From the NCBI GenBank assembly GCA_937907525.1, contig CALCIB010000130.1, positions 1-29,285 on the forward strand: DNA of 29,285 nt, given 5' to 3'. A program made the position numbers and the translations under genes. The DNA comes from an uncultured Planctomycetales bacterium. GTDB lineage: Bacteria; Planctomycetota; Planctomycetia; Isosphaerales; Isosphaeraceae. Numbering within the stretch: the stretch's first letter is position 1; each line of letters begins with the position of its first letter. This document shows positions 21,022-29,225 of this stretch, piece by piece. The notes beneath the pieces were generated by a model. The model was not told the origin of the DNA, did not search any database, and worked only from the letters and a program-made list of their open reading frames with translations.

Positions 21022-23532
21022 TCATGGTCGCCCGAGTCGTTCCGCCAGCACTCGCCCCGTCGGCGTGTCGGTCTTCGCGACGTCCTCGGGGGTTCCCTGG
21101 GCGACGATCCGGCCGCCGGCGTCGCCCGCGGCGGGGCCTAGCTCGACGATCCAGTCGGCGGCCAGCATGATCTCCGGGGCGTGCTCGACGACGATCACGG
21201 AACCGCCGCGGTCGACGAGGTTCGAGAGCGCCTCCAGCAACCGGACCATGTCGGCGGGATGGAGTCCGGCGGTCGGCTCGTCGAGGATGAAAAGCGCGTG
21301 CGAGGCGGCGCCGACGCGGTTGAGGGCGGCGGTCGACCCGCCCAGGAACGCCGAGAGCCGCAGGCGCTGGGCCTCGCCGCCGGAGAGGGTCGCGGCGGGC
21401 TGGCCGAGCCGGAGGTAGTCCAGGCCCAGGTCGAGCAACGGCCGCAACCGCGACTGGATCCGCGGCCGGTTGCGGAAGAACGCGAACGCCTCGCGGGCCG
21501 TCAGGTCCAAGACCTCCGCGATCGTCTTGCCGCGATAGGTCACCTCCAGGATCTCGGGCCGATAGCGCGTCCCCTTGCAGTCCGGGCAGCGGGTGGTCAC
21601 GGCGGGGAGGAATTGCATGTCGATGCGACGGATTCCCTCCCCCTTGCACGCCGAGCATCGGCCGCCGTCGACGTTGAAGCTGAACTTCGACGCCGGGTAG
21701 TTCCGTAGCTTGGCCTCGTGGGTCGCGGCGAAGGCGCGTCGGATCTCGTCGAACGCCTTCAGGTACGTCGCCGGGTTGGTCCGGCCCGAGCGGCCGATCG
21801 GCGACTGGTCCAGGCGTTCGACGCGGGCCAGGTCGCCCAGGCCGTCCAGCGCCTCGAAGGGCAGGGCCGGGAGCGATCCGCCCCCGAGCGCGCGGTGGAC
21901 CGCCGGATGGAGCGTTTGCTCGACCAGGGCCGACTTGCCCGAGCCGCCGACGCCGGCGACGACGCAAAGGACGCCGAGCGGGAACGCCGCGTCGACCCCT
22001 TTGAGGTTCTTGCCCGAGGCCCCGCGGAGGGTCAGGAAGCCTCGCGAAGGGGCGCGGCGGGACGGGGGCCGGGGGACCGCGCGGCGGCCGGTCAGGAAGT
22101 CGGCGGTGATCGAGCCGGGGGCGCTTTCGAAGCCCGCGGCGGGGCCGGAATAGACGACGGCGCCTCCCGCGTCGCCCGCGCCGGGGCCGAGGTCGACGAT
22201 GAAGTCGGCGGCGCGGATCACGTCGGGGTCGTGTTCGACGACGATCGGCGTGTTCCCCTCGTCGCGAAGCCGCCGCAGCGCGTCGACGACCGGGGCGACG
22301 TCGAGGGGGTGCAGGCCGGTGGTCGGTTCGTCCAGGACGTGGAGCGTCCCGGTCAGGCCCGTCCCCAGGGCGCGGACGATGGTCGCGCGCCGCAGTTCGC
22401 CGGTGGAAAGCGCGCGCGCGGGGCGATCCAGCGGCAGATGGCCCAGGCCGATCCGGGCGAGCGCCTCCAGTCGCGCGTCGATCCGACGCCGTAGGGCGGC
22501 GACGTCGGGCGGCTCGTCGGGAGCGGCGCGGGAGGCCAGGGCGTCGCGGGCGCGATCGACCGTCAGGGCGGTGAACTCGGCGACGTTCAGGCCGCCGACA
22601 CGGACGGCGAGCGCCTCCGGGCGCAGCCGCGCGCCGCGGCAGGCGGGGCAGGGAAGGCCGTCGGCGTCGGCGCCGAGGCCCTCGCAGCGCGGGCAGGCGC
22701 CGAGGGGGGCGGTCCAGCGGAAGAGGTCGGGCTGGGGCTCGACGTGGTCGGCGCCGCAACGGCCGCAGCGCCAGCCGCGGACGAAGGTCCGATCGCCCGA
22801 ATCGGTGAGGATCCGACAGCGCCCCACGCCGCGGCCGAGGGCCGTTTCGATGGAATCCAGCCGTCGGGGCGTGGCGTCGCGGCCCCGGACCAGGCGGTCG
22901 ACGACCGCGTCGATTTGGAAAGGGGCGTCGCGGTCGAGCCCGGCGGCGGCGAGCGGTTCCGACGTCAGATCGATCCGGCGGTCGCCGACGCGGAGCCGGG
23001 TCGTCCCCTGTTCCAGGAGCGTCCGGCCCAGGGCGTCGAGGTCGGATTCCGGGAGGACGTCTACGGGGAAGGCGATCTCGTAGCGCGTCCCCTCGGGAAA
23101 GGCGTCGATCGCGGCGGCGACGGTCGCGGGGGTGGCGGGAAGGACCGTCGCGCCGCAGTCGCGGCAACGGACCTCGCCGCGGCGGGCGAACAGGGTCGCG
23201 AGGTGGTCGTGGATCTCGGCGATCGTCCCCGCGGTCGCGCGCGGCGAGGGCCGCGCGTTCCAGTCGGGGGCGACGGCCGGCGGCAGGCCGGCGAGGCGGT
23301 CGACGTCGGGCTTCTCGACCGGGTCGAGGAAGCGGCGGGCGTGGGCGGAGAAAGTCTCGACGTACCGCCGTCGGCCCTCGGCGGCCAGCGTGTCCAGGGC
23401 CAGCGAGCTTTTGCCCGCGCCGCCGACGCCGGTGACGACGATCAAGCGGCCGAGGGGAAGGTCGAGGTCGATCCCCTTGAGGTTGTGCGTCCGCGCGCCT
23501 CGGAGCCGGACGCGGGCGTCGAGGTGGGGCAT
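21022..23532 (-). CDS. UvrA-like ABC excinuclease subunit, short paralogue
   Basis: The 836-aa protein has two ABC ATPase modules: Walker A GVGGAGKSS (35-43) and later GVGGSGKSA. Zinc-finger Cys pairs include CGRC, CPRC, CPAC, then CSAC and CPDC. The C-terminal signature LSGGEAQRLRLSAFLGG is followed by LFILDEPTAGLHP. It is about 100 residues shorter than housekeeping UvrA (about 940). The first signature reads LSTGELRRATIVRALG rather than LSGGE-Q, and the region corresponding to the UvrB-binding domain looks shortened. These traits fit a UvrA2-type paralogue, whose roles (DNA damage tolerance, drug resistance) are poorly known. The ATG at 23532 has GGAG eight bases upstream; the frame to 23652 enters an inverted repeat. 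Confidence 0.9.
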   Translation of the reverse strand: MPHLDARVRLRGARTHNLKGIDLDLPLGRLIVVTGVGGAGKSSLALDTLAAEGRRRYVETFSAHARRFLDPVEKPDVDRLAGLPPAVAPDWNARPSPRATAGTIAEIHDHLATLFARRGEVRCRDCGATVLPATPATVAAAIDAFPEGTRYEIAFPVDVLPESDLDALGRTLLEQGTTRLRVGDRRIDLTSEPLAAAGLDRDAPFQIDAVVDRLVRGRDATPRRLDSIETALGRGVGRCRILTDSGDRTFVRGWRCGRCGADHVEPQPDLFRWTAPLGACPRCEGLGADADGLPCPACRGARLRPEALAVRVGGLNVAEFTALTVDRARDALASRAAPDEPPDVAALRRRIDARLEALARIGLGHLPLDRPARALSTGELRRATIVRALGTGLTGTLHVLDEPTTGLHPLDVAPVVDALRRLRDEGNTPIVVEHDPDVIRAADFIVDLGPGAGDAGGAVVYSGPAAGFESAPGSITADFLTGRRAVPRPPSRRAPSRGFLTLRGASGKNLKGVDAAFPLGVLCVVAGVGGSGKSALVEQTLHPAVHRALGGGSLPALPFEALDGLGDLARVERLDQSPIGRSGRTNPATYLKAFDEIRRAFAATHEAKLRNYPASKFSFNVDGGRCSACKGEGIRRIDMQFLPAVTTRCPDCKGTRYRPEILEVTYRGKTIAEVLDLTAREAFAFFRNRPRIQSRLRPLLDLGLDYLRLGQPAATLSGGEAQRLRLSAFLGGSTAALNRVGAASHALFILDEPTAGLHPADMVRLLEALSNLVDRGGSVIVVEHAPEIMLAADWIVELGPAAGDAGGRIVAQGTPEDVAKTDTPTGRVLAERLGRP

Positions 23533-23581
23533 CGGCGGGGCTCCAAAATACCGAAGACCCAAACCCAACGTCCAGGGAGAT

Positions 23582-23751
23582 AGGAACCACGGAGACACGG
23601 AGAGGAGAGAGAAGAAGGGGAGAGTTGATCCACAGATTAACCAGATTACCATAGATTATTAAATCAATCCTTTTTGTTTAATCTGCGTTAATCTGGGTAA
23701 TCTGTGGATTGTCCTCTTCTTCTCCCTCCTCTCCGTGTCTCCGTGGTTCCT
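23582..23751. repeat. Nested long hairpin of ACCACGGAG and TCCACAGATTAA families
   Basis: The outer arm at 23582-23606 is the perfect 25-base complement of 23727-23751 (AGGAACCACGGAGACACGGA onward). Inside it, TCCACAGATTAACCAGATTA (23629-23648) pairs with the TAATCTGGGTAATCTGTGGA stretch ending at about 23708. The loop is AT-rich. It is upstream of the uvrA-like start and could form a very long hairpin in RNA or extruded DNA. The inner motif recurs at the window's right edge. Confidence 0.75.
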
Positions 23752-23774
23752 GGTCTTCCGTGATGAAAATGGAA

Positions 23775-23808
23775 GCGGCGGGCTGGATTGGGTTTTCCAG
23801 CCCGCCGC
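23775..23808 (-). terminator. Intrinsic terminator of the large secreted-protein gene
   Basis: On the minus strand, GCGGCGGGCTGGA and TCCAGCCCGCCGC are perfect 13-base complements around an 8-base loop, followed by TTCCATTTTC. It begins 26 bases past the stop of the gene ending at 23835. Confidence 0.75.
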
Positions 23809-23834
23809 GACCGAGACGTTTCATCGCCCGGCGA

Positions 23835-25637
23835 TCAGGGGTTGGCCTTGGGGAGGCTGAAGCCGGTCTGGACGAGGCCGTCGTCGTCCATGACGCTGTA
23901 GCTGCCGCCGAGGGTCAGGTACTTGGCGAAGACCTCGAAGTCCGGGAGCTTGTCGGGGTTGACCAGCCGCGGGAGGTCGGGGACGTCCTGGCCGGGACGG
24001 CTGGCGGCCATCCCCTGCTTGAGGGCCTGCTCGAAGCGGCCGGACTTGAACATGTCGTAGGTCAAGCGGGCCTGTTCGTCGGGCCGGGCGAAGGTCATGC
24101 CGCTGACCTTCTCCGGGAGTTGCTTGGCGACCGCCTGATACTCGGGGCTTTCCGAAAGCGCGACGGCGCCGGGGCGGAGGACCTGCTCCAGGAGGGTGCC
24201 GTCGGTGGTGACGAAGAGGGAGTCCTTGGCGATCGTCATGCTGACGGGGCCCTTGAGCTGGGGCTGCACGCCGTTCTGGGCGGGCATGTCGGGCAGCTCG
24301 AACTCGTAGATGGTGGAGCCCTGGAACTCGCGCTTCTTGGGGTTGGCGTGGGTCAGGTCCATGATCCGGTCGAAGGACGCCTGGAAGGTCTTGGCGTCGG
24401 AGAGGGCGATCGCCAGGACGACGCGCTGGCTGTCTTCCTTGATCGGCTTCTTGAAGTCGCTGATCATGGTGACGCGGTTGCCCAGGGGGGCGAAGAGGTC
24501 CTTCTGGAACGAGAGGGGCTGGCCTCCCTCGGGACCGACGAGCTGCTGCTCAAGGACGTTGAGCATGCCGGGCTGGAACTGGTTGACCAGGTCCTCGATG
24601 GCCTTGTAGGCGTTGTGGAGGTCCCAGGAGAAGGTCTGGTAGCTGGCGACGTTGGCCGGGACCCAGGGCTCGGGCCGAAGGGCGGCGGGGGGGAAGGAGA
24701 AGATCTTCAAGAGGCCCTTGACGCCGGCGGCGGGGGCGTTGAAGAACGTCTTGGTGAGGCTGCTGTAGCCGCCGGAGTTGAGGGCGAGGGCGCCGCCGAC
24801 CGACTTGAGTCCGTCGAGGCCCAGGGCCTGGATCTGGAAGACGAGTTGCTGGGCCTGGGCGTCGTTCCCCTCGGCGTTGACTTGCACGGCGTACTTGATC
24901 AGCCTGACGACGTCGGCGAACCAGACGGCGTGGGCGGCGGGGTCGCCGATCTTCTTCTGGGTCCTGGCGAAGGCGTCGCCGGCGGCGAGGGAGGCGGAGG
25001 CGCGGCCCTCGACGTTGGTCGCCAGGTCCTTGACGACGTCGATGTCGCCGCCGAGGAGGAAGGTGGAGCCGGAGTAGGTCCAGACCATCGGCTTGACGGC
25101 GTCGCCGCCGGCGGCCTGCCGGGGGGGCGTGACGACGTGCAGGGGGTTCCCCTTGAACGTCTCGACGGCGACCTTGGCGCCCTGCTTCTCCGCCTCCTTG
25201 TTCCCCTTGGTCAGGACCTCGGCGAGCTTGGCGGCGTTGCCGCCGGCGTCGGCGACGATCGCCAGCGCGACGTCCGGCTTGGCCCCCTCCAGGGGGATCG
25301 CGGCGACCGCGAACCCGGCGGGGAGCTCGACCAGCTCCTTCAGGGAGACGCCGAGCTGTTCCTTCAGCTTGTCGCTGAACGGCTTGACCCGCTCGACGAA
25401 GTCGGCGCGGGAGGCCGCCATGGCCGGGTCGGCGTAGATCTGGCCGTAGGTGCTGGCGAGGAACGCCTCGCGGAACTTGGCGACGTCGGGGACCTTGAGG
25501 AAGAACAGGGTCGAGTCGGGCAGCACCTGCTCGGGCGGGACCGCCGCGGCGGCGCGGTCGGCGACCGCCGCGAGGCTCGACAGTCCGAGCAATCCCACGA
25601 GGGCCAGGCGAAAAGTCGCCCGCTTGGCCTTAGGCAT
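23835..25637 (-). CDS. Large secreted protein of unknown function
   Basis: The 600-aa protein has a clear Sec signal (MPKAKRATFRLALVGLLGLSS...ADRAAAA, cleavage near residue 32). The mature part starts VPPEQVLPDSTLFFLKVPDVAKF, a pattern common to secreted proteins of the DUF3352-like type in planctomycetes. Alternating beta-alpha repeats follow (SYQTFSWDLHNAYKAIEDL, NRVTMISDFKKP, STIYEFELPD, SMTIAKDSLFVTTDGTLLEQVL). No catalytic motif is seen. Its function is unknown; a periplasmic or surface structural role is possible. The ATG at 25637 has GGAG ten bases upstream, and a strong terminator follows, so it is probably monocistronic. Confidence 0.85.
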   Translation of the reverse strand: MPKAKRATFRLALVGLLGLSSLAAVADRAAAAVPPEQVLPDSTLFFLKVPDVAKFREAFLASTYGQIYADPAMAASRADFVERVKPFSDKLKEQLGVSLKELVELPAGFAVAAIPLEGAKPDVALAIVADAGGNAAKLAEVLTKGNKEAEKQGAKVAVETFKGNPLHVVTPPRQAAGGDAVKPMVWTYSGSTFLLGGDIDVVKDLATNVEGRASASLAAGDAFARTQKKIGDPAAHAVWFADVVRLIKYAVQVNAEGNDAQAQQLVFQIQALGLDGLKSVGGALALNSGGYSSLTKTFFNAPAAGVKGLLKIFSFPPAALRPEPWVPANVASYQTFSWDLHNAYKAIEDLVNQFQPGMLNVLEQQLVGPEGGQPLSFQKDLFAPLGNRVTMISDFKKPIKEDSQRVVLAIALSDAKTFQASFDRIMDLTHANPKKREFQGSTIYEFELPDMPAQNGVQPQLKGPVSMTIAKDSLFVTTDGTLLEQVLRPGAVALSESPEYQAVAKQLPEKVSGMTFARPDEQARLTYDMFKSGRFEQALKQGMAASRPGQDVPDLPRLVNPDKLPDFEVFAKYLTLGGSYSVMDDDGLVQTGFSLPKANP

Positions 25638-25828
25638 CGATCATCACTCCATTCTGCTGGCTGGGCTGGCGCGCCACGGCCCCGGGCCGGGAACGAAACC
25701 GCCTGTCTGTCACGTCGCTCGGCCCGCGGCCGAGACCCCTTGCTTCCCTCTCGCGGACGCCCCCCGCCCCGGGGCGGGGCGGGGCCGGCCTCCCGCCGGC
25801 GCGGCGTTCCGCTCGCTCGCTCGCTCGC
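25638..25828. other. Short intergenic region with a GCTC tandem repeat
   Basis: Five perfect GCTC units lie at 25811-25830, reaching the stop codon of the serine protease gene. The CGCCCCGCCCC-rich part before it (about 25765-25805) can fold with itself (GGGGCGGGGCGGGGCCGGCC and CCGGCGC pieces). No gene is present. Confidence 0.5.
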
Positions 25829-26833
25829 TCACCTCGCCCCGACGGTCTTGCCGAGGAGCCCCTCCGGCTTCTCGCGCCGCGAGCGCCTCGGGGGGTCGAG
25901 GTAGCGGTAGCCGCTGTTGGGGTTGGTCTTGTCGAACGCGAACGCCTCGCGGTGACGGATGAAGTCCTTGACGTAGGCGACCGGGATCGCGAACCCCAGG
26001 TTGTCGGCCATGTCCGCCCGCGCCCCGCGGCTGGTCACCCCCACGACCTCCCCCCGTTGGTTGAACAGGGGGCCGCCGGAGTTGCCGGGGTTGATGGCGG
26101 TGTCGGTCTGGATGTAGATCTGGCCCTCCAGGTTCCGGCTGCGGTTGCTGACGATCCCCTGCGTCACGGTTCGTTCCATCCCCAGCGGGTTGCCCACGGC
26201 GAAGACCGAATCCCCCGAGTTCACCTCCTCGGTACCCAGGATCGCGTGTTCGGGTTTCACGTCCTCGCCCAGGGGGAGCCGAATCAGGGCGAGATCGAAA
26301 AACGGGTTGACCGCGACGATCTCCACGTCCTCCACCCGCTTGCGCGACAGTCCGCCCCCCTTGGCGTTCTGGTAGAGGATCGCGGCGATCCGCGTCTCCC
26401 CCTCGATGACGTGGGCGTTGGTGATCGCGTACCCCTCGTCGTTGATCAAGAAGCCGGAGCCCTTGCCCGAGGGGGTCTCGATCGCGATCACGGCCTCGCC
26501 GTACCTGGCCACCAGCTCCTTCACCGGAGCGGGCCGGGGCGAGCCGGTCGTGAAGAACCCCGAGGGGTCGGCCGCGGTCGCGCCGGCCGCGGCGACGGCC
26601 TCGCCGCCGGCCTCCTCGCCCTTCGTCCGCCGCGCGATCGACTCCCGGGGCACCTTCAAAAGGTCGTACCCCAAATCGACGTACAGGGCGTCGGCCTTCT
26701 CCGCCACCACGTCGCCGACGACGCGCTGGCCGTCCTTCAGGACGATCGTCTCGAAACCGTCGCCGGGGGCCGCGGCGATCCCGGCCGCCACGACCAAAAG
26801 GGCGGCGCTCGTTCCAATCCCGCGGATGCTCAT
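25829..26833 (-). CDS. Secreted trypsin-like serine protease (HtrA/Deg type, no PDZ)
   Basis: The 334-aa protein has a signal peptide (to about residue 22), then a small beta domain (FETIVLKDGQRVVGDVVAEKADALYVDLG) and the protease domain. The catalytic triad is visible: His141 in ITNAHVIE, Asp180 in FFDLALIRL and Ser252 in NPGNSGGPLF, in the HtrA order and spacing. No PDZ domain follows; the last 40 residues are basic and Pro/Arg-rich. It likely degrades or checks proteins outside the cytoplasm. I chose the ATG at 26833 (AAGGAA ten bases upstream) because it starts the signal peptide; the frame extends to 27070 without protein character. It is divergent from the next gene. Confidence 0.9.
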   Translation of the reverse strand: MSIRGIGTSAALLVVAAGIAAAPGDGFETIVLKDGQRVVGDVVAEKADALYVDLGYDLLKVPRESIARRTKGEEAGGEAVAAAGATAADPSGFFTTGSPRPAPVKELVARYGEAVIAIETPSGKGSGFLINDEGYAITNAHVIEGETRIAAILYQNAKGGGLSRKRVEDVEIVAVNPFFDLALIRLPLGEDVKPEHAILGTEEVNSGDSVFAVGNPLGMERTVTQGIVSNRSRNLEGQIYIQTDTAINPGNSGGPLFNQRGEVVGVTSRGARADMADNLGFAIPVAYVKDFIRHREAFAFDKTNPNSGYRYLDPPRRSRREKPEGLLGKTVGAR

Positions 26834-27146
26834 GGGCGGCGGATTCCTTGGTGGTTCGGTCCCGTCTCGGCCCGGCGGCCGCGCCGCTTCATTGTAAAAG
26901 TCCACGCGGGCGTTGCAACCCTCGCGATCCGCCCCGTCCGGGGGAAAATCGTCGGGGTCCGGCGACCGCCTGGGCCAGTGTGCCCCAAGAAAGGCTAAAC
27001 TGGAAGACGACTTGACGGACTTTGACGGTTCGCGATAGCCTCCCGAGGTCGCACCTGGACGCGCCGCCACGTCGCCTCCGTCCTCCGTTCCAAGACGCTT
27101 TGGCCCTCGTCCCTCTCGCGGGACACAGACCTGGGGAGACCGTCCC
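26834..27146. other. Divergent promoter region
   Basis: This 313-base gap lies between the protease gene (minus) and the secreted-protein gene (plus). A TTGACG at 27012-27017 with GATAGC 16 bases on is a weak candidate promoter for the plus-strand gene. TTGACGG occurs twice, 11 bases apart (27012 and 27023 regions). No gene or repeat of the other families is seen. Confidence 0.35.
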
Positions 27147-27938
27147 GTGTCGATCCTCTACAGGCGGATCGCGCTTGCCCTGGCGCTTTCGACGACGACC
27201 GCCCTCCTCGCCCGGGCGCAGGACGCCGCCGACGCGCCCGCCCCCGAGGCCCCCGCGCTCGAGCCCGGCGACGAGGTCCGGCCCACGCCCGATCAGCCGC
27301 CCAAGCTGGTCCCCGAATTGCCGACGATCCCCTGGCGGCAAGACCGCGTCGCCTATGGCGGCTGGACGTCGATCAAGACCGCTCCGCTCCCCAAGGACCG
27401 CGAGGGGATCTGGGTCCTGGACTTCGCCTACAAGCCGCTGCGGCTCCAGACCGTCGAGATCCCCGGCAAGGGCCGCCGCACGGTCTACTACCTGTATTAC
27501 AAGGTGGTCAACCACACCGGCGCGCCGCGGCCGTTCCTGCCCCAGTTCATCATGGTCAACGAGCGCGGCCAGAAGTTCGAGGACTCGGTCGTCCCCGAGG
27601 CGATCCCGATCATCCAGGGCCGCGAGGACCCCACCATCGCGCTGCGCGGCGCCGTCGACGTCATGGGGACGATCCCCGAGAGCGTCAAGCAGGGGGTCGA
27701 CGACGCGGTCTTCGGCGTGGCCGTCTGGGACCGCTGGGATCCGGCCGCGGATCGCTTCAGCATCTACGTCCGCGGCCTCTCCGACGGCTACAAGGAGGTC
27801 GAGCCCCCCGACGGCGGCAAGCCGATCGTCCGCTACAAGACCCTCCGGATCGATTACATCCGCCGCGGCGACGAGTACCACGTCTCCGAGAAGGAGATCG
27901 AGCCCGGCGACCCGCCCTACGACTGGGTCTACTGGTGA
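27147..27938 (+). CDS. Secreted hypothetical protein
   Basis: The 263-aa protein has a Sec signal (MSILYRRIALALALSTTTALLARA, cleaved near residue 24) and a Pro/Ala/Glu-rich linker to about residue 50. A beta-rich domain follows: WVLDFAYKPLRLQTVEIPGKGRRTVYYLYYKVVNHTG, FVPQ-like FLPQFIMVNERGQKF, AVWDRWDPAADRFSIYVRGLSDG and RYKTLRIDYIRRGDEYHV. This looks like an immunoglobulin-like secreted domain. I do not know its function. The start is GTG with GGGGAG upstream. It converges with queC, with a 22-base gap. Confidence 0.8.
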   Translation: MSILYRRIALALALSTTTALLARAQDAADAPAPEAPALEPGDEVRPTPDQPPKLVPELPTIPWRQDRVAYGGWTSIKTAPLPKDREGIWVLDFAYKPLRLQTVEIPGKGRRTVYYLYYKVVNHTGAPRPFLPQFIMVNERGQKFEDSVVPEAIPIIQGREDPTIALRGAVDVMGTIPESVKQGVDDAVFGVAVWDRWDPAADRFSIYVRGLSDGYKEVEPPDGGKPIVRYKTLRIDYIRRGDEYHVSEKEIEPGDPPYDWVYW

Positions 27939-27960
27939 GCCGGCCCGCGCCGTCGCGGAT

Positions 27961-28665
27961 TCAACCGGCGTAGGCGACCGGATCCTTGATCCCCACCCGC
28001 TCGAAGGCGGCCAGCCTCAGCCGGCAGGCGTCGCAGCGGCCGCAGGCGAGGCCCTCGGGGGCGGGGTCGTAACAGGTGTGGGTCAGGCCGTAGTCGACGC
28101 CCAACTCCAGGCCGCGACGGATGACGTCGTCCTTGGAGAGTTTCAGGAGCGGGGCGTGGATCGTGAATCGTCCCGTCCCCTCCGCGCCCGCCTTGGTCGC
28201 CAGGTTCGCCAGGGTCTCGAACGCCTGGAGGAACTCGGGGCGGCAGTCGGGGTAGCCGGAGTAGTCGACGCAGTTGACGCCGATGAAGACGTCGAACGCC
28301 CCCAGGGTCTCCGCCCAGGCGAGCGCCAGGGAGAGGAACACCGTGTTCCGCGCCGGGACGTAGGTGATCGGGATCCCCTCGGCCGCGGCCGGGTCGCGGT
28401 CCTTGGGGACGTCGAGGTCGGCGGTCAAGGCGCTGCCGCCGAAGGCGCGGAGGTCGATGGCGAGCTCGACGTGGCGGACGACGCCCTGGGCGGCGGCCAC
28501 CCGTCGGGCCGCGGCGCGCTCGACGTCGTTGCGCTGGCCGTAGGCGATCGTCAGGGCGCGCGGGGCGAACCCGGCCGCCCTGGCCTCGGCCAGCACGGTG
28601 GAGGAATCCAGGCCGCCGCTCAACAGGACCACCGCCGGACGCTTCTCGATCGGTCGCTCTTCCAC
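27961..28665 (-). CDS. queC: 7-cyano-7-deazaguanine synthase
   Basis: The 234-aa protein has the QueC PP-loop LLSGGLDSST (about 14-23), AYGQRN, the ITYVPARNTVFLSLALAWAE motif, GVNCVDYSGYPDCRPEFLQAF, and the zinc site Cys198, Cys208, Cys211, Cys214 (LACGRCDACRLR). It converts 7-carboxy-7-deazaguanine to preQ0 with ATP and ammonia, a step towards queuosine in tRNA or deazaguanine DNA marks. The start is GTG with GGGAGGA upstream. No queD, queE or queF is adjacent and no preQ1 riboswitch is seen in the leader. Confidence 0.96.
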   Translation of the reverse strand: MEERPIEKRPAVVLLSGGLDSSTVLAEARAAGFAPRALTIAYGQRNDVERAAARRVAAAQGVVRHVELAIDLRAFGGSALTADLDVPKDRDPAAAEGIPITYVPARNTVFLSLALAWAETLGAFDVFIGVNCVDYSGYPDCRPEFLQAFETLANLATKAGAEGTGRFTIHAPLLKLSKDDVIRRGLELGVDYGLTHTCYDPAPEGLACGRCDACRLRLAAFERVGIKDPVAYAG

Positions 28666-28866
28666 CTGCGTCCTCCCTGCCGATCTCCGGCGTCAGGGCT
28701 TGTCGGCCGGGCGTCGGATCGGATAATCTACTCGGAATCGGCGGGGATCGTCCCGCGCGGCGAAGCCGCGACGCGAACGGGCCCCGCCTCGTCGTCTCCC
28801 GTCCGCGTCGCCGTGGGCGGGCCGGACGCGGTCGGATCATCACACGGAAACGGATAAGGTCGAGCG

Positions 28867-29118
28867 ATGGCTCATAAAAAAGGACAGGGTTCCAGCCGCA
28901 ACGGTCGCGACTCGAACCCCCAGATGCTGGGGATCAAGCTCTACGGCGGCCAGGTCGCCAAGCCGGGCTCGATCATCTGCCGCCAGCGCGGCACCCGCTG
29001 GACCCCCGGCCGGGGCGTCGGCGTCGGCCGCGACTGGACGATTTTTTCCCTGATCGACGGCAAGGTCAAGTTCGACCAGGGGGGCCGCCGCATCAACGTG
29101 GTCGCCGACGCCGACTGA
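28867..29118 (+). CDS. rpmA: 50S ribosomal protein L27
   Basis: The 83-aa protein is typical L27. It starts MAHKKGQGSSRNGRDSNPQM, whose N-terminal tail reaches the peptidyl transferase centre, then GIKLYGGQ, GSIICRQRGTRW, GVGVGRDWTIFSLIDGKVKF. It is slightly short (family 85-95). AAGGT precedes the ATG. In most bacteria rpmA follows rplU (L21); here the upstream neighbour is the divergent queC, so rplU is elsewhere. The gene is followed at once by a double-hairpin repeat copy at about 29148, which could end transcription. Confidence 0.96.
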   Translation: MAHKKGQGSSRNGRDSNPQMLGIKLYGGQVAKPGSIICRQRGTRWTPGRGVGVGRDWTIFSLIDGKVKFDQGGRRINVVADAD

Positions 29119-29147
29119 GCCGGCGAGGCGGGCGGGGCTGAAATCCG

Positions 29148-29182
29148 TCTTCCCCCCTCGCGGGGGAAGACAGACCGCGAGG
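29148..29182 (+). repeat. Double-hairpin intergenic repeat, type B, partial
   Basis: GTCTTCCCCCCTCGCGGGGGAAGAC forms the first hairpin, followed by AGACCGCGAGGAACGC, the start of the second hairpin as in the copy at 20896. The GATGAGGGG tail is not seen. It sits 30 bases after the rpmA stop. Confidence 0.6.
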
Positions 29183-29225
29183 AACGCTGCCGAAACAACT
29201 TCCCTCGAACAACCTGGGAGAGAAT

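Larger units (their letters stand above)
23533..23834. other. Intergenic region with long hairpin between minus-strand genes
   Basis: This 302-base gap holds the inverted repeat at 23582-23751 and the terminator at 23775-23808, both listed separately. Its centre is markedly AT-rich (about 23640-23690). No gene is seen. Confidence 0.6.

Noticed and set aside
28666..28866. Possible preQ1 riboswitch in the queC leader
   Set aside because: The ribosome binding site is only a few bases from the GTG and the upstream sequence shows no preQ1-type hairpin with an A-rich tail.
28905..28935. GACTCGAACCCC resembling a tRNA T-arm in reverse complement
   Set aside because: It is inside the L27 coding sequence (RDSNPQM), and no acceptor, D or anticodon arms are found around it.
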